7,526 nucleotides of DNA from Rhizobium sp. Q54 (GTDB lineage Bacteria; Pseudomonadota; Alphaproteobacteria; SMXS01): positions 1 to 7,526 of the forward strand of contig CAMBYA010000110.1 of assembly GCA_945872035.1 (NCBI GenBank), read 5' to 3'. The translations under genes were made by a program, and so were the position numbers. Within the stretch, counting starts at the first letter, position 1. Each line of letters begins with the position of its first letter. Below the pieces are notes generated by a model. That model had not been told where the DNA came from. It was given only the letters and a program-made list of their open reading frames with translations, and did no database searches. Of this stretch, positions 1-6,598 are shown in pieces.

Positions 1-978
1 ATCCCAGTCCCAGATATCGTGATGCACGAGCTGGCGGTGCCAGACCACCTTGCCGGTCGCGCCCTTCAGCACCACCAGCGAGCTGGAATACAGGTTGTCG
101 CCCTTGCGGCCGCCGCCCCAGAAATCCGGCGCCGGGCTGGACACCGGCAGGAATACCAGGTCGCGCGCCTCGTCCACCACCATGGTCGACCAGACGTTGG
201 CGGCGCCCGTCCTCTCGGCGCCGCCGTCGAGCCAGGTGGCATAGGCCGGATCGGCTGGATCGCGCGGGATCGGGTCGAATGTCCATTTCAGCGCGCCGCT
301 GCGCGGATCGAAGGCGAACACGGTGCCCAGCGGCGCATTGGCGCGCTGATTGTCGAGCACGACGGTGCCGGTGACCAGCACGCCGCCCAGGACCACCGGC
401 GCGGCCACGATCCGCGCCTCGCCCTTGCGCGCTTCGGCCGGACTGATCGCCGGCACGGCGACGGCGCCCGCCGTGCCGAAACCAGCGCAGGGCCGGCCGG
501 TGCGGGAATCGACGGCCATCAGCCGCAGATCGTTGGTGCCGAACAGGATGCGGGTGCGGCAGGCCGCGTCGGACGGCGCTTCAGGATCGGTCCACTGGGT
601 GACGCCGCGGCAGTTATAATGCGGCACCTCCAGATCGAGCTTGATGCCGGCATCGAACACCCACCGCTCGCGCCCCGTCGCCGGGTCGAGCGCGATGATG
701 CGGTTGAACGGCGTGCAGACGATCAGCGAGCCGTCGACCAGGATTGGGGTGTTCTGGACCGAACTGTAGGCGGTCGCCTTCGGTCCGCGCCTGGCGACCT
801 CGCCGGTACGGTAGACCCAGGCGACTTCCAGTTCGTCCACGTTCTCAGCGGTGATCTGGTCGAGCGGGGAATAGCGGGTTCCGGCGGCATCGCCGCCATA
901 GAGCGGCCAGCCGGCCTGTTCTGCATGTGCCGGAACCGCCAGCAGCCAGGCCGCCGCGAACCACAACGCGAATTTCAT
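1..978 (-). CDS. PQQ-dependent dehydrogenase, glucose/quinate/shikimate type, C-terminus outside window
   Basis: This is a periplasmic quinoprotein that would oxidise a sugar or other alcohol with pyrroloquinoline quinone and pass electrons on to the respiratory chain. Only the first 326 residues are present; the frame is open to the window edge. Residues 1-19 form a signal peptide (hydrophobic core, AHA before the cut). The mature protein opens with the first propeller strand of the family, WPLYGGDAAGTRYSPLDQIT (24-43). QNTP is at 75-78, CRG at 123-125, TGAANVW at 257-263, PDFWGG at 284-289, and HHDIWDWD at 319-326, whose first Trp probably equals the PQQ-site Trp of E. coli Gcd. The five-helix membrane domain at the start of E. 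coli Gcd is absent, so this is a soluble or loosely attached form. The catalytic Asp and Lys expected further on lie outside the window. The ATG follows GGGGGA by 6 bases. The exact substrate cannot be told. Confidence 0.9.
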   Translation of the reverse strand, partial: MKFALWFAAAWLLAVPAHAEQAGWPLYGGDAAGTRYSPLDQITAENVDELEVAWVYRTGEVARRGPKATAYSSVQNTPILVDGSLIVCTPFNRIIALDPATGRERWVFDAGIKLDLEVPHYNCRGVTQWTDPEAPSDAACRTRILFGTNDLRLMAVDSRTGRPCAGFGTAGAVAVPAISPAEARKGEARIVAAPVVLGGVLVTGTVVLDNQRANAPLGTVFAFDPRSGALKWTFDPIPRDPADPAYATWLDGGAERTGAANVWSTMVVDEARDLVFLPVSSPAPDFWGGGRKGDNLYSSSLVVLKGATGKVVWHRQLVHHDIWDWD

Positions 979-1006
979 CGCCGATCCCCCGCCGTTTCCC
1001 TTAGGC

Positions 1007-1034
1007 AGCATAGCCAAGCCGCGGCGTCTGTCGA
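1007..1034 (-). promoter_or_regulatory. Candidate promoter of the PQQ dehydrogenase gene
   Basis: Read on the minus strand there is TCGACA (5 of 6 to the -35 consensus), 16 bases, then TATGCT (4 of 6 to the -10). Transcription would begin near 1000, giving a leader of about 22 bases that holds the GGGGGA ribosome site. It lies in the 101-base gap after the amidohydrolase stop. A small hairpin without a T-run (CCGGA / TCCGG, 1049-1065) lies between that stop and the promoter. Consensus matching only; alphaproteobacterial promoters vary. Confidence 0.4.
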
Positions 1035-1079
1035 GGGCAGCACGCCAGCCGGATATTGCGTCCGGTGTATCGCGGCGGG

Positions 1080-2777
1080 CTATTCGGCCGCCATGCGGCC
1101 GGGTTGGGCCGTCCGGCCGCGCCGAAGCAGGCGGCCCGGCAGGGCGCCGGCCGGATCGACCTGGTCGACGCCATTCCGGCGCAGCAGGGTGCCGTTGACG
1201 ATCACCGCGTCGACACCGATCGCGTCCGACTGCAGGCGGTCGGCGCCGGCCGGCAGATCGTAGACGCGGGTGATCGGCGCCGCGGCGATGGTCGCCGGAT
1301 CGAACACCACGACGTCGGCGGGCAACCCGACCTCGAGCCGGCCGCGGTCGGTGATGCCGAACACCTCGGCCGGACGAGACGTCAACGCGCGCACACCCTG
1401 CTCGATAGTCAGCACGCCCTTCTCGCGCACCCAGTGGCTGAGCAGATGGGTCGAGAAACAGGCATCGCAGAGCTGGCTGGCATGGGCGCCCGCATCGGAC
1501 AAGCCCAGCACGGTATTGGGATCGTGCAGCATTTCGCCGATGGCTTCCTCGTCGGTGTTCAGCACGGCGGTGCGGAAACGCGCCTTGAGATCGGTGTTCA
1601 GCGCCATGTCGAACGCCAGGTCCATCGGATCCACGCCGCGCTCGCGGGCTACCTCGGCCAGGTTGCGCTCCTCCAGCGCCGGCTCGGGCGGATAGATTGC
1701 GATGGTGGTCCGGTCTGTCCAGCCGACCAGCACGGGGATCAGCTTGTTACGTACTTGCTGGCGCCACGCGGGATCGGCGTATTTCGCCAGCCTGGCCACG
1801 CGCGTGCCGGCGCCCAGTTCGGCGAACATGGGCATGGCCTCGAACGGGAACGGCGCCTCGAACTGGAATTCGAAATTGAGCGGCCGGCAGGCCACCTGCG
1901 GGATGATGTTGAGCCCCTCCTCGACCAGATCGGCCGTGCGGTCGAGCTGCTTGCGGTGGCCGCCGGGACCGAACAGGCCGGTCAGCATGGCCGTCCAGCT
2001 GATGGTGCGCCCAGTGCTCCGGGCGATCGGCGCCAGTTCCTTCAGGTAGAAGCCAGGTCCCACATTCACCTGAAGCATGCCGCCCACGTCGCCGACCGGG
2101 CTCGCCAGCTCCGCGATTTCGTCCAGTTCGGCGAGGCGGCTGGGCACCGGCTTGCCGTGATAGCCCCAATGGGTGACCGCCTTCGAGGTGGAAAAGCCGA
2201 CAGCCCCGGCCTCGAGCCCCTCGCGGACCAGGTCGCGCATCCGCGCCACCTCGTCCGGCGTCGCGGCGCGCTCGACGGCGTCCTCGCCCATCACATACAT
2301 GCGCAGCGGCGTGTGGCCGAGCAGCACGCCCATGTTGATCGCCATGCCGTGACGCTCGAGCGCGTCGAGATATTCCGGGAAGGTCTCGAAGCCCCAGTCG
2401 TCGCCGAGGCCCGCCTCGAGCGCGTCGAGCGACATGCCTTCCACGTTCTCCAGCGTCTGCAGGATCAGCCGGCGATGCTCGGGCCGGGTCGGCGCGATGC
2501 CGAAACCGCAATTGCCGACAACAGCGGTGGTGACGCCGTGCCACGGCGAGATGGTCATCATCCGGTCCCACAGCACCTGGGCGTCGTAATGGGTGTGGAT
2601 GTCTACGAAGCCGGGGCAGACCACCTTGCCTGCGGCGTCGATCACCGTGCCGCCATCCTCGGGCGCATCGCCCAGCGCGACGACGCGCCCGCCCCTGATG
2701 CCCACGTCGCCCCGGTAGCCCGGCGCTCCGGTACCGTCCACGATGGTGCCGCCGACGATCTTGATGTCATAACTCAT
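1080..2777 (-). CDS. Amidohydrolase of the N-acyl-D-amino-acid deacylase family, divergent metal site
   Basis: This 565-residue cytoplasmic protein is a metal-dependent hydrolase of the amidohydrolase superfamily (D-aminoacylase branch, COG3653 type). It has no signal peptide. The N-terminal beta part has IVGGTIVDGTGAPG (7-20). The first metal motif is PGFVDIHTHYDAQ (55-67; His61, His63), followed by VVGNCGFG with Cys90. The His63-Cys90 spacing of 27 equals that of the Alcaligenes D-aminoacylase (His69-Cys96). GLSDAGAH holds the catalytic Asp428, SRPAEVFGI is at 468-475, and GLPADVVVFDP is near the end. The histidines matching D-aminoacylase His220 and His250 are missing: the aligned places read LQVNVGPG (235-242) and ISWTAML (259-265). 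The deacylase name is therefore a family label and the substrate is unknown. The ATG at 2777 is preferred over a TTG at 2801: it has GGGAG 8 bases upstream, and the TTG falls inside a likely -10 box. The gene follows tenA by 76 bases on the same strand. Confidence 0.88.
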   Translation of the reverse strand: MSYDIKIVGGTIVDGTGAPGYRGDVGIRGGRVVALGDAPEDGGTVIDAAGKVVCPGFVDIHTHYDAQVLWDRMMTISPWHGVTTAVVGNCGFGIAPTRPEHRRLILQTLENVEGMSLDALEAGLGDDWGFETFPEYLDALERHGMAINMGVLLGHTPLRMYVMGEDAVERAATPDEVARMRDLVREGLEAGAVGFSTSKAVTHWGYHGKPVPSRLAELDEIAELASPVGDVGGMLQVNVGPGFYLKELAPIARSTGRTISWTAMLTGLFGPGGHRKQLDRTADLVEEGLNIIPQVACRPLNFEFQFEAPFPFEAMPMFAELGAGTRVARLAKYADPAWRQQVRNKLIPVLVGWTDRTTIAIYPPEPALEERNLAEVARERGVDPMDLAFDMALNTDLKARFRTAVLNTDEEAIGEMLHDPNTVLGLSDAGAHASQLCDACFSTHLLSHWVREKGVLTIEQGVRALTSRPAEVFGITDRGRLEVGLPADVVVFDPATIAAAPITRVYDLPAGADRLQSDAIGVDAVIVNGTLLRRNGVDQVDPAGALPGRLLRRGRTAQPGRMAAE

Positions 2778-2785
2778 GACGTGTT

Positions 2786-2790
2786 CTCCC
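2786..2790 (-). promoter_or_regulatory. Ribosome binding site deciding the amidohydrolase start
   Basis: GGGAG on the minus strand lies 8 bases before the ATG at 2777. It supports that start, with protein beginning MSYDIKIVGG, over an in-frame TTG at 2801 that would add eight residues (MPQTGEHV) before the usual family N-terminus. Confidence 0.7.
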
Positions 2791-2800
2791 GTTTGCGGCA

Positions 2801-2829
2801 ATTAAAGCAGGGGCGCAGATCGATGTCGA
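2801..2829 (-). promoter_or_regulatory. Candidate promoter of the amidohydrolase gene
   Basis: Minus strand TCGACA (5 of 6), 17 bases, TTTAAT (5 of 6): the best sigma-70-like match in the window, sitting in the 76-base gap after tenA. The start of transcription would be near 2794, about 17 bases before the ATG. It implies the amidohydrolase can be expressed apart from tenA. No terminator with a T-run is visible in this gap, so read-through from tenA is also possible. Confidence 0.5.
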
Positions 2830-2853
2830 GGCGGCGTTGCCGTCCGGCCCGGG

Positions 2854-3516
2854 TCAGATCGGCCAGGTCTCGCGGGCATAGGCACTGTCCCAGAACATCC
2901 ACTCGTACTGCACCGAGCGCATGAAAGCCCGCGTCATCCCGGCGACGGCCCTGGGCGATGCGTGCAGCGCCAGCCGGTCAGTGATGCCGATCACCCGCCG
3001 AACCGCCGCCGCGAACTCGTCGCTGGCATAGGCATCGATCCAGGCGCGATAGGGATTGCCGGCGGCGGCGCGTCCATGAATGACGTTGCCCACCTCCTCG
3101 TAGACCCAGAAGCATGGCAGCACCGCGGCCACCGCCTCCTCGATGCTCGCCTGGTGCGCGGTGGCGATGAGAAAGTTCACATAGCCCAGGCAGGTCGGCG
3201 ACGGCTCCGCCGCGTCGACAACCGACTGATCGAGGCCGTATTCCCGGAACACGCTCTCGTGCAGCGAGCGCTCGACCACCAGCGCAACCTGCGCCGCCTG
3301 TGCGAACTCCAGCATCATGTCCGTTTCCGGAGACCGCGCCGACAGCAGCGACAGGGCGCGCGAATAGCCGTCGAGATAGAGGCTGTCCTGGAGCATGTAG
3401 AACTGGAACGTCTCGCGCGGCAGCGTCCCGGCGGCCAGTTCGCGGTTGAACGGCAGGTCGAGGATGGCGGCGCGCCTCGGCAGCGCCTGCTGCCAGACCC
3501 CTTCGCAGTATGACAT
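2854..3516 (-). CDS. tenA: TenA, thiaminase II / aminopyrimidine aminohydrolase
   Basis: TenA hydrolyses 4-amino-5-aminomethyl-2-methylpyrimidine, a breakdown product of thiamine, to the hydroxymethyl pyrimidine (HMP) used to rebuild the vitamin; it can also split thiamine itself. It is a cytoplasmic all-helical protein of the TenA/PqqC fold. At 220 residues it has the normal family length. All the active-site residues known from Bacillus subtilis TenA are present at the same numbers: Asp44 and Tyr47 in MLQDSLYLDGY, Tyr112, the nucleophile Cys135 and Tyr139 in LPCFWVYEEVG, Tyr163, and Glu205 in QYEW. This is the Cys-type TenA and should be active. The ATG at 3516 follows AAGGGAG by 6 bases. 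It is the first gene of the leftward group, with the amidohydrolase next, and is divergent from the TonB-dependent receptor. No thiamine riboswitch is seen upstream. No other thiamine gene is in the window. Confidence 0.93.
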   Translation of the reverse strand: MSYCEGVWQQALPRRAAILDLPFNRELAAGTLPRETFQFYMLQDSLYLDGYSRALSLLSARSPETDMMLEFAQAAQVALVVERSLHESVFREYGLDQSVVDAAEPSPTCLGYVNFLIATAHQASIEEAVAAVLPCFWVYEEVGNVIHGRAAAGNPYRAWIDAYASDEFAAAVRRVIGITDRLALHASPRAVAGMTRAFMRSVQYEWMFWDSAYARETWPI

Positions 3517-3724
3517 GATGCGCTCCCTTCGGTGGACACGGCACAGTTCGCGTCACCCAGGCCGCGCCGTCAAGAGCGACGCCTGCCGAGAAGCATCATG
3601 CCGTCCGATTTTTTTGCTGCCCTCCGCCTGCATCGGGGCTTCTCGAAAAGTCACCCATGATTGCAAAATGGCAACAAGCCGCCGCGCCTGTGACGCTTTT
3701 GCCACATTGGGATTTGAAATTCAT

Positions 3725-3750
3725 GGATCAGCGTCACCGCTGCCTTTTTT
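3725..3750 (+). terminator. Possible intrinsic terminator or attenuator hairpin in front of the receptor gene
   Basis: On the plus strand CAGCG, the loop TCAC and CGCTG form a 5-bp stem (3729-3742). It can be extended by GG (3725-3726) pairing with CC (3743-3744) across a two-base bulge, and is followed at once by six T (3745-3750). The stem is short, so this is weaker than the terminator at 6555. No plus-strand gene ends here, so it would stop either an unseen short transcript or a leader starting further upstream. Confidence 0.35.
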
Positions 3751-3758
3751 CCGTTGCG

Positions 3759-3788
3759 TTGCCGGGCGCCGGTGGCGTTAGCTATTAC
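3759..3788 (+). promoter_or_regulatory. Candidate promoter of the TonB-dependent receptor gene
   Basis: TTGCCG (4 of 6 to -35), 18 bases, TATTAC (4 of 6 to -10). The -10 box lies inside the left arm of the palindrome at 3781-3802, so a protein bound there would block polymerase. The leader would be about 160 bases. The match is only moderate, and another start further downstream, for example using TAGCAT at 3812, cannot be excluded. Confidence 0.28.
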
Positions 3789-3802
3789 CGCGCGGTAATA
3801 GC
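3781..3802. promoter_or_regulatory. Perfect 22-bp palindrome, likely operator
   Basis: The half-site GCTATTACCGC is followed directly by its exact reverse complement, with no spacer and no mismatch. There is no T-run after it, so it is not a terminator. The core TTACC...GGTAA resembles operators of TetR-type dimeric repressors in general form. It lies about 155 bases before the receptor start codon and overlaps the best promoter candidate. No regulator gene is present in the window to pair it with. Confidence 0.6.
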
Positions 3803-3942
3803 GCCAAGCCTTAGCATATCAGTACGTTCAAGCTGATGGGGCGGCCGGGGGAGAGAACAAACCGTCACTCCTGTTGTCCGTGGGCAGTATCCACACCCCG
3901 TTACCATAAGCGGGCACCGAAACCGAACGACCACCGTCGTCC

Positions 3943-3949
3943 AGGGGAG
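3943..3949 (+). promoter_or_regulatory. Ribosome binding site deciding the receptor start
   Basis: AGGGGAG lies 6 bases before the ATG at 3956. It fixes that codon as the start rather than the ATG at 3836 in the same frame, which would put forty residues of non-signal-like sequence ahead of a clear signal peptide. Confidence 0.8.
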
Positions 3950-3955
3950 TATAAG

Positions 3956-6529
3956 ATGAAGCAATCTAGATTTATTTACGCGCCGAAATGGCCGCTCGCG
4001 CTGGCGACGGTATCGGCGATTGCGCTGTCGGGTGGCGCCGCGCTCGCGCAGGATCCGTCCCCGGCGGCGGAAGATCCGGGCCCACGCGGCGTACGGACCA
4101 AGCTGGAAACGGTCGTCACCCAGGCGCAGAAGATCGAATCTTCGGCCCAGACGACCCCGGTCGCCACCACGACCATCGAAGGCGACACCCTCGCCCGCGC
4201 GTTCGTGGTCGACCTTCGCGACCTGACCAACCAGGCGCCGAACGTCATGCTCGAGCCGATCGGCGCGTTCCAGAACGCCTCCGCTTTCTCGATCCGCGGC
4301 TTCGGCACCGCCGACATCGAATCCTCGGCTGACCCGTCGGTGCCGGTGTTCATCGACGGCGTCTACATGGCGCGCAACTCCACCTCGCTGTCCGATCTGC
4401 TCGATATCTCGGCGGTGGAAGTGCTGCGCGGTCCGCAGGGCACCCTGTTCGGCCGCAACACGGTCGCCGGCGCAGTACTCGTCCGGCACAACAAGCCCGA
4501 TACGACCGAATTCGACGTGAAGGGTTCGTTCGAGGCGGGCAACTACGGCACGATCAACATCGAAGGCGTCATCAACGTTCCGATCGTCGAGGACAAGTTC
4601 GCGATGCGCCTCGCCGCCAAGTCGACCAACAATGACGGCTTCTACAAGAACCTCACCGACGGCAGCAATTACGGCGGCACCGACCGCTTCACCATCCTGC
4701 CGTCGCTGCTGTTCACCCCGACCGACAACCTGGAAATCATCGTACGTGGCGAGATCGTCCGCGAACGCGACGACTCCTGGGCAAACACCCCCTATAATGT
4801 CTGCCGCGCCGACGCCAACGGCAATTTCAGCCCGTTCACGTCACAGACCGTCCCGCTGATCGGCTGGGCGTATGAAGGCAACAGCTTCACCCGGTTCTGC
4901 GGCCAGGAACGCGGCAAGCAGGACTTCGCGATCGAGCACGACAACACCAGCGGCCGCGGTTCGGACTTCGACGTATTCGGCCTGACGGGCGAGATCAACT
5001 ATACGATCCCCGACATCGGCACGATCACCTATGTGGGCAACTACCGCGATGTGCACGAGGACGTGTACAACGACTTCGACACCACGCCCCTGCCGATCTT
5101 CATGACCCGCCGCCAGCAGTGGCACTGGCAGACCACCCACGAACTTCGTTTCGCGTCGGACTTCTCCGAGACGATCGACTTCGTGACCGGCGTGTTCTAC
5201 TTCCAGCAGCACTACCGCATGGAGCAGGACACCTTCGGCTGGCTGTTCGACCCGGGCTTCGGCGGCGCGCTTGGCACCGCCATCGGTCAGCGCCTCGGTG
5301 CCATTCCTGGCAATCCCGCAGCAACGCTCGGTGCGCTGAATCCCAACGCGGCAGGCTTCGGTGAGACGTTGCATGATCACGAAGCATGGTCGGTCTTCGC
5401 CCAGGCCAACTGGCACATCACCGATACGCTGACCTTCCTGGCCGGCGTTCGCTACAACCAGGAAAACAAGGACATCCAGACCTGCGCGCCGTCGCCGGTG
5501 AACAGCCCGGCGACCCGGGAATGCAACCTCAATCCGCTGGTCGGCAACTACTTCGACAGCGACACCGACATCCTGCCGGGCAACAAGAACAAGTGGAACG
5601 ACATCGGCCCGAAGGTCGGCCTGAACTGGCAGGCCATGGAGGACCTGTTCCTCTATGCCAGCTGGACCCGCGGCTTCCGTGGCGGCGGCTTCAACGGCCG
5701 TTGCGGCTCGACCCAGACCTGCCAGCCCTATGACCAGGAGCAGGTCGACAACTACGAAATCGGCATGAAATGGGACGGCCTCGACAACCGCCTCCGCGTC
5801 AACCTGACCGGCTTCTGGATGGAGTACAAGGACCAGCAGGTCGGCATCATCCGGACGTCCGCCGGTTCGGGCGGCGGCCAGGAGACGGTTACCGACAACG
5901 CGGCCGACGCCGTGTCGCGCGGTGTCGAGCTGGAAATCACCGCCGTGCCGGCCGATGGCCTGCGGCTGTGGAGCACCGTCGGCTACCTCGATGCCAAGCG
6001 CACCGACTTCTGCGTCGACATCGACGGCCCGTCGGCGGTCAATCCCGGACCGGCCAGCGGATCGTGCGACCCGGACAACGCGTTCAGCTTCGTATCGGGC
6101 GGCAACACCTTCTACATCTTCCCGACCGACAACTCGGACCTGGCTCTCGTGCGCGCTCCCAAGTGGACGTTCTCGGCCGGCCTGTCCTATGAAATCCCGG
6201 TCGGCAACATGGGCTTCCTCGAGTTCGCCGGCGACTGGCGCTACCAGTCCAAGTCGAACCAGGCGTCCAACGGCGTTCCGGCGGGCAGCACCGCAGGCAT
6301 CCCGAACTTCAACGGGTTCACCGTAACCCCGGTTCGCGAGGCCGCTCACATCCTGAACGCCAGCATGACGTTCCGCGAGACGGACGACCGCTACAAGGTC
6401 TCGCTGTTCGTGCGCAACCTGACCAACGAGCGCTACATGCAGTCGCTGACCGCGGTGGCCACGTTGTTCAACTTCATCCAGGACAACAACCCGCGCACCT
6501 ACGGCATCAAGATCTCGTTCGATATGTAG
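3956..6529 (+). CDS. TonB-dependent outer-membrane receptor
   Basis: This 857-residue outer-membrane channel takes up a scarce ligand with energy from TonB-ExbB-ExbD. Residues 1-31 are a signal peptide (basic start, hydrophobic 13-30, cut after ALA). A TonB box, ETVVTQAQ, is at 51-58. There is no STN signalling domain, so it is a plain transporter. The plug spans about 62-180, with FSIRGFGT (111-118), VFIDGVY (131-137) and VEVLRGPQGTLFGRNTVAGAV (154-174). The barrel follows, with the late family motif VRNLTNERY (819-827). Eight cysteines fall in four close pairs (283/315, 510/523, 583/589, 686/704), as expected for disulfides in outer loops. A glycine-rich stretch at about 432-470 is probably a large loop. 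The last residues are ISFDM, so Phe is third from the end rather than last. The ligand is unknown: divergence from tenA hints at a thiamine-related compound, but receptors of this type also take siderophores, sugars and aromatics. Confidence 0.95.
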   Translation: MKQSRFIYAPKWPLALATVSAIALSGGAALAQDPSPAAEDPGPRGVRTKLETVVTQAQKIESSAQTTPVATTTIEGDTLARAFVVDLRDLTNQAPNVMLEPIGAFQNASAFSIRGFGTADIESSADPSVPVFIDGVYMARNSTSLSDLLDISAVEVLRGPQGTLFGRNTVAGAVLVRHNKPDTTEFDVKGSFEAGNYGTINIEGVINVPIVEDKFAMRLAAKSTNNDGFYKNLTDGSNYGGTDRFTILPSLLFTPTDNLEIIVRGEIVRERDDSWANTPYNVCRADANGNFSPFTSQTVPLIGWAYEGNSFTRFCGQERGKQDFAIEHDNTSGRGSDFDVFGLTGEINYTIPDIGTITYVGNYRDVHEDVYNDFDTTPLPIFMTRRQQWHWQTTHELRFASDFSETIDFVTGVFYFQQHYRMEQDTFGWLFDPGFGGALGTAIGQRLGAIPGNPAATLGALNPNAAGFGETLHDHEAWSVFAQANWHITDTLTFLAGVRYNQENKDIQTCAPSPVNSPATRECNLNPLVGNYFDSDTDILPGNKNKWNDIGPKVGLNWQAMEDLFLYASWTRGFRGGGFNGRCGSTQTCQPYDQEQVDNYEIGMKWDGLDNRLRVNLTGFWMEYKDQQVGIIRTSAGSGGGQETVTDNAADAVSRGVELEITAVPADGLRLWSTVGYLDAKRTDFCVDIDGPSAVNPGPASGSCDPDNAFSFVSGGNTFYIFPTDNSDLALVRAPKWTFSAGLSYEIPVGNMGFLEFAGDWRYQSKSNQASNGVPAGSTAGIPNFNGFTVTPVREAAHILNASMTFRETDDRYKVSLFVRNLTNERYMQSLTAVATLFNFIQDNNPRTYGIKISFDM

Positions 6530-6554
6530 ATCTCGGCCGATCATTCAACGACTT

Positions 6555-6584
6555 CGGGGACCCTTCGGGGTCCCCGTTTTTTTT
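6555..6584 (+). terminator. Strong intrinsic terminator of the receptor gene
   Basis: The arms CGGGGACCC and GGGTCCCCG form a perfect 9-bp stem closed by a TTCG tetraloop (6555-6576), followed by eight T (6577-6584). It begins 25 bases after the receptor stop codon and separates the receptor from the efflux gene downstream. Confidence 0.95.
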
Positions 6585-6598
6585 GTGCACGGTAATGC

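Larger units (their letters stand above)
3517..3955. other. Divergent intergenic region between tenA and the TonB-dependent receptor
   Basis: This 439-base stretch holds no convincing gene and is visibly richer in A and T than its neighbours, with A and T runs near 3609-3615 and 3745-3750. From left to right it contains the tenA ribosome site (3523-3529); a TTGACG box on the minus strand (3568-3573) that lacks a good -10; a pair of 8-base inverted arms, CGAGAAGC (3587-3594) and GCTTCTCG (3638-3645); a terminator-like hairpin; a perfect 22-bp palindrome; and the receptor leader. No tenA promoter could be fixed. An in-frame extension of the receptor back to 3836 is rejected because the signal peptide and ribosome site place its start at 3956. 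Confidence 0.8.

Noticed and set aside
19..2924. Long plus-strand open frames over the dehydrogenase and amidohydrolase
   Set aside because: They are rich in Arg, His, Ala and Gly with no recognisable domain and lie opposite genes with clear motifs, a common effect of high GC content.
2854..3516. PqqC (PQQ biosynthesis), suggested by the shared fold and the nearby PQQ dehydrogenase
   Set aside because: All seven diagnostic TenA residues, including the nucleophile Cys135 and Glu205, are present at TenA numbering.
3587..3645. Inverted 8-base arms CGAGAAGC / GCTTCTCG in the tenA leader
   Set aside because: A 43-base spacer with little further pairing; arms of this length are plausible by chance in a gap of this size.
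3517..3955. Thiamine (TPP) riboswitch ahead of tenA or the receptor
   Set aside because: Neither strand shows the conserved CTGAGA and the later TPP-box elements in the right order. GGGTGAC occurs twice on the minus strand but without the rest of the fold.
3836..3955. N-terminal extension of the receptor by forty residues
   Set aside because: The ATG at 3956 has a strong ribosome site and begins a clear signal peptide; the extension would bury it.
4841..6544. A 567-codon minus-strand open frame opposite the receptor
   Set aside because: It shows no domain, no signal and Val/Arg/Ala-rich composition; the plus-strand receptor explains the region fully.
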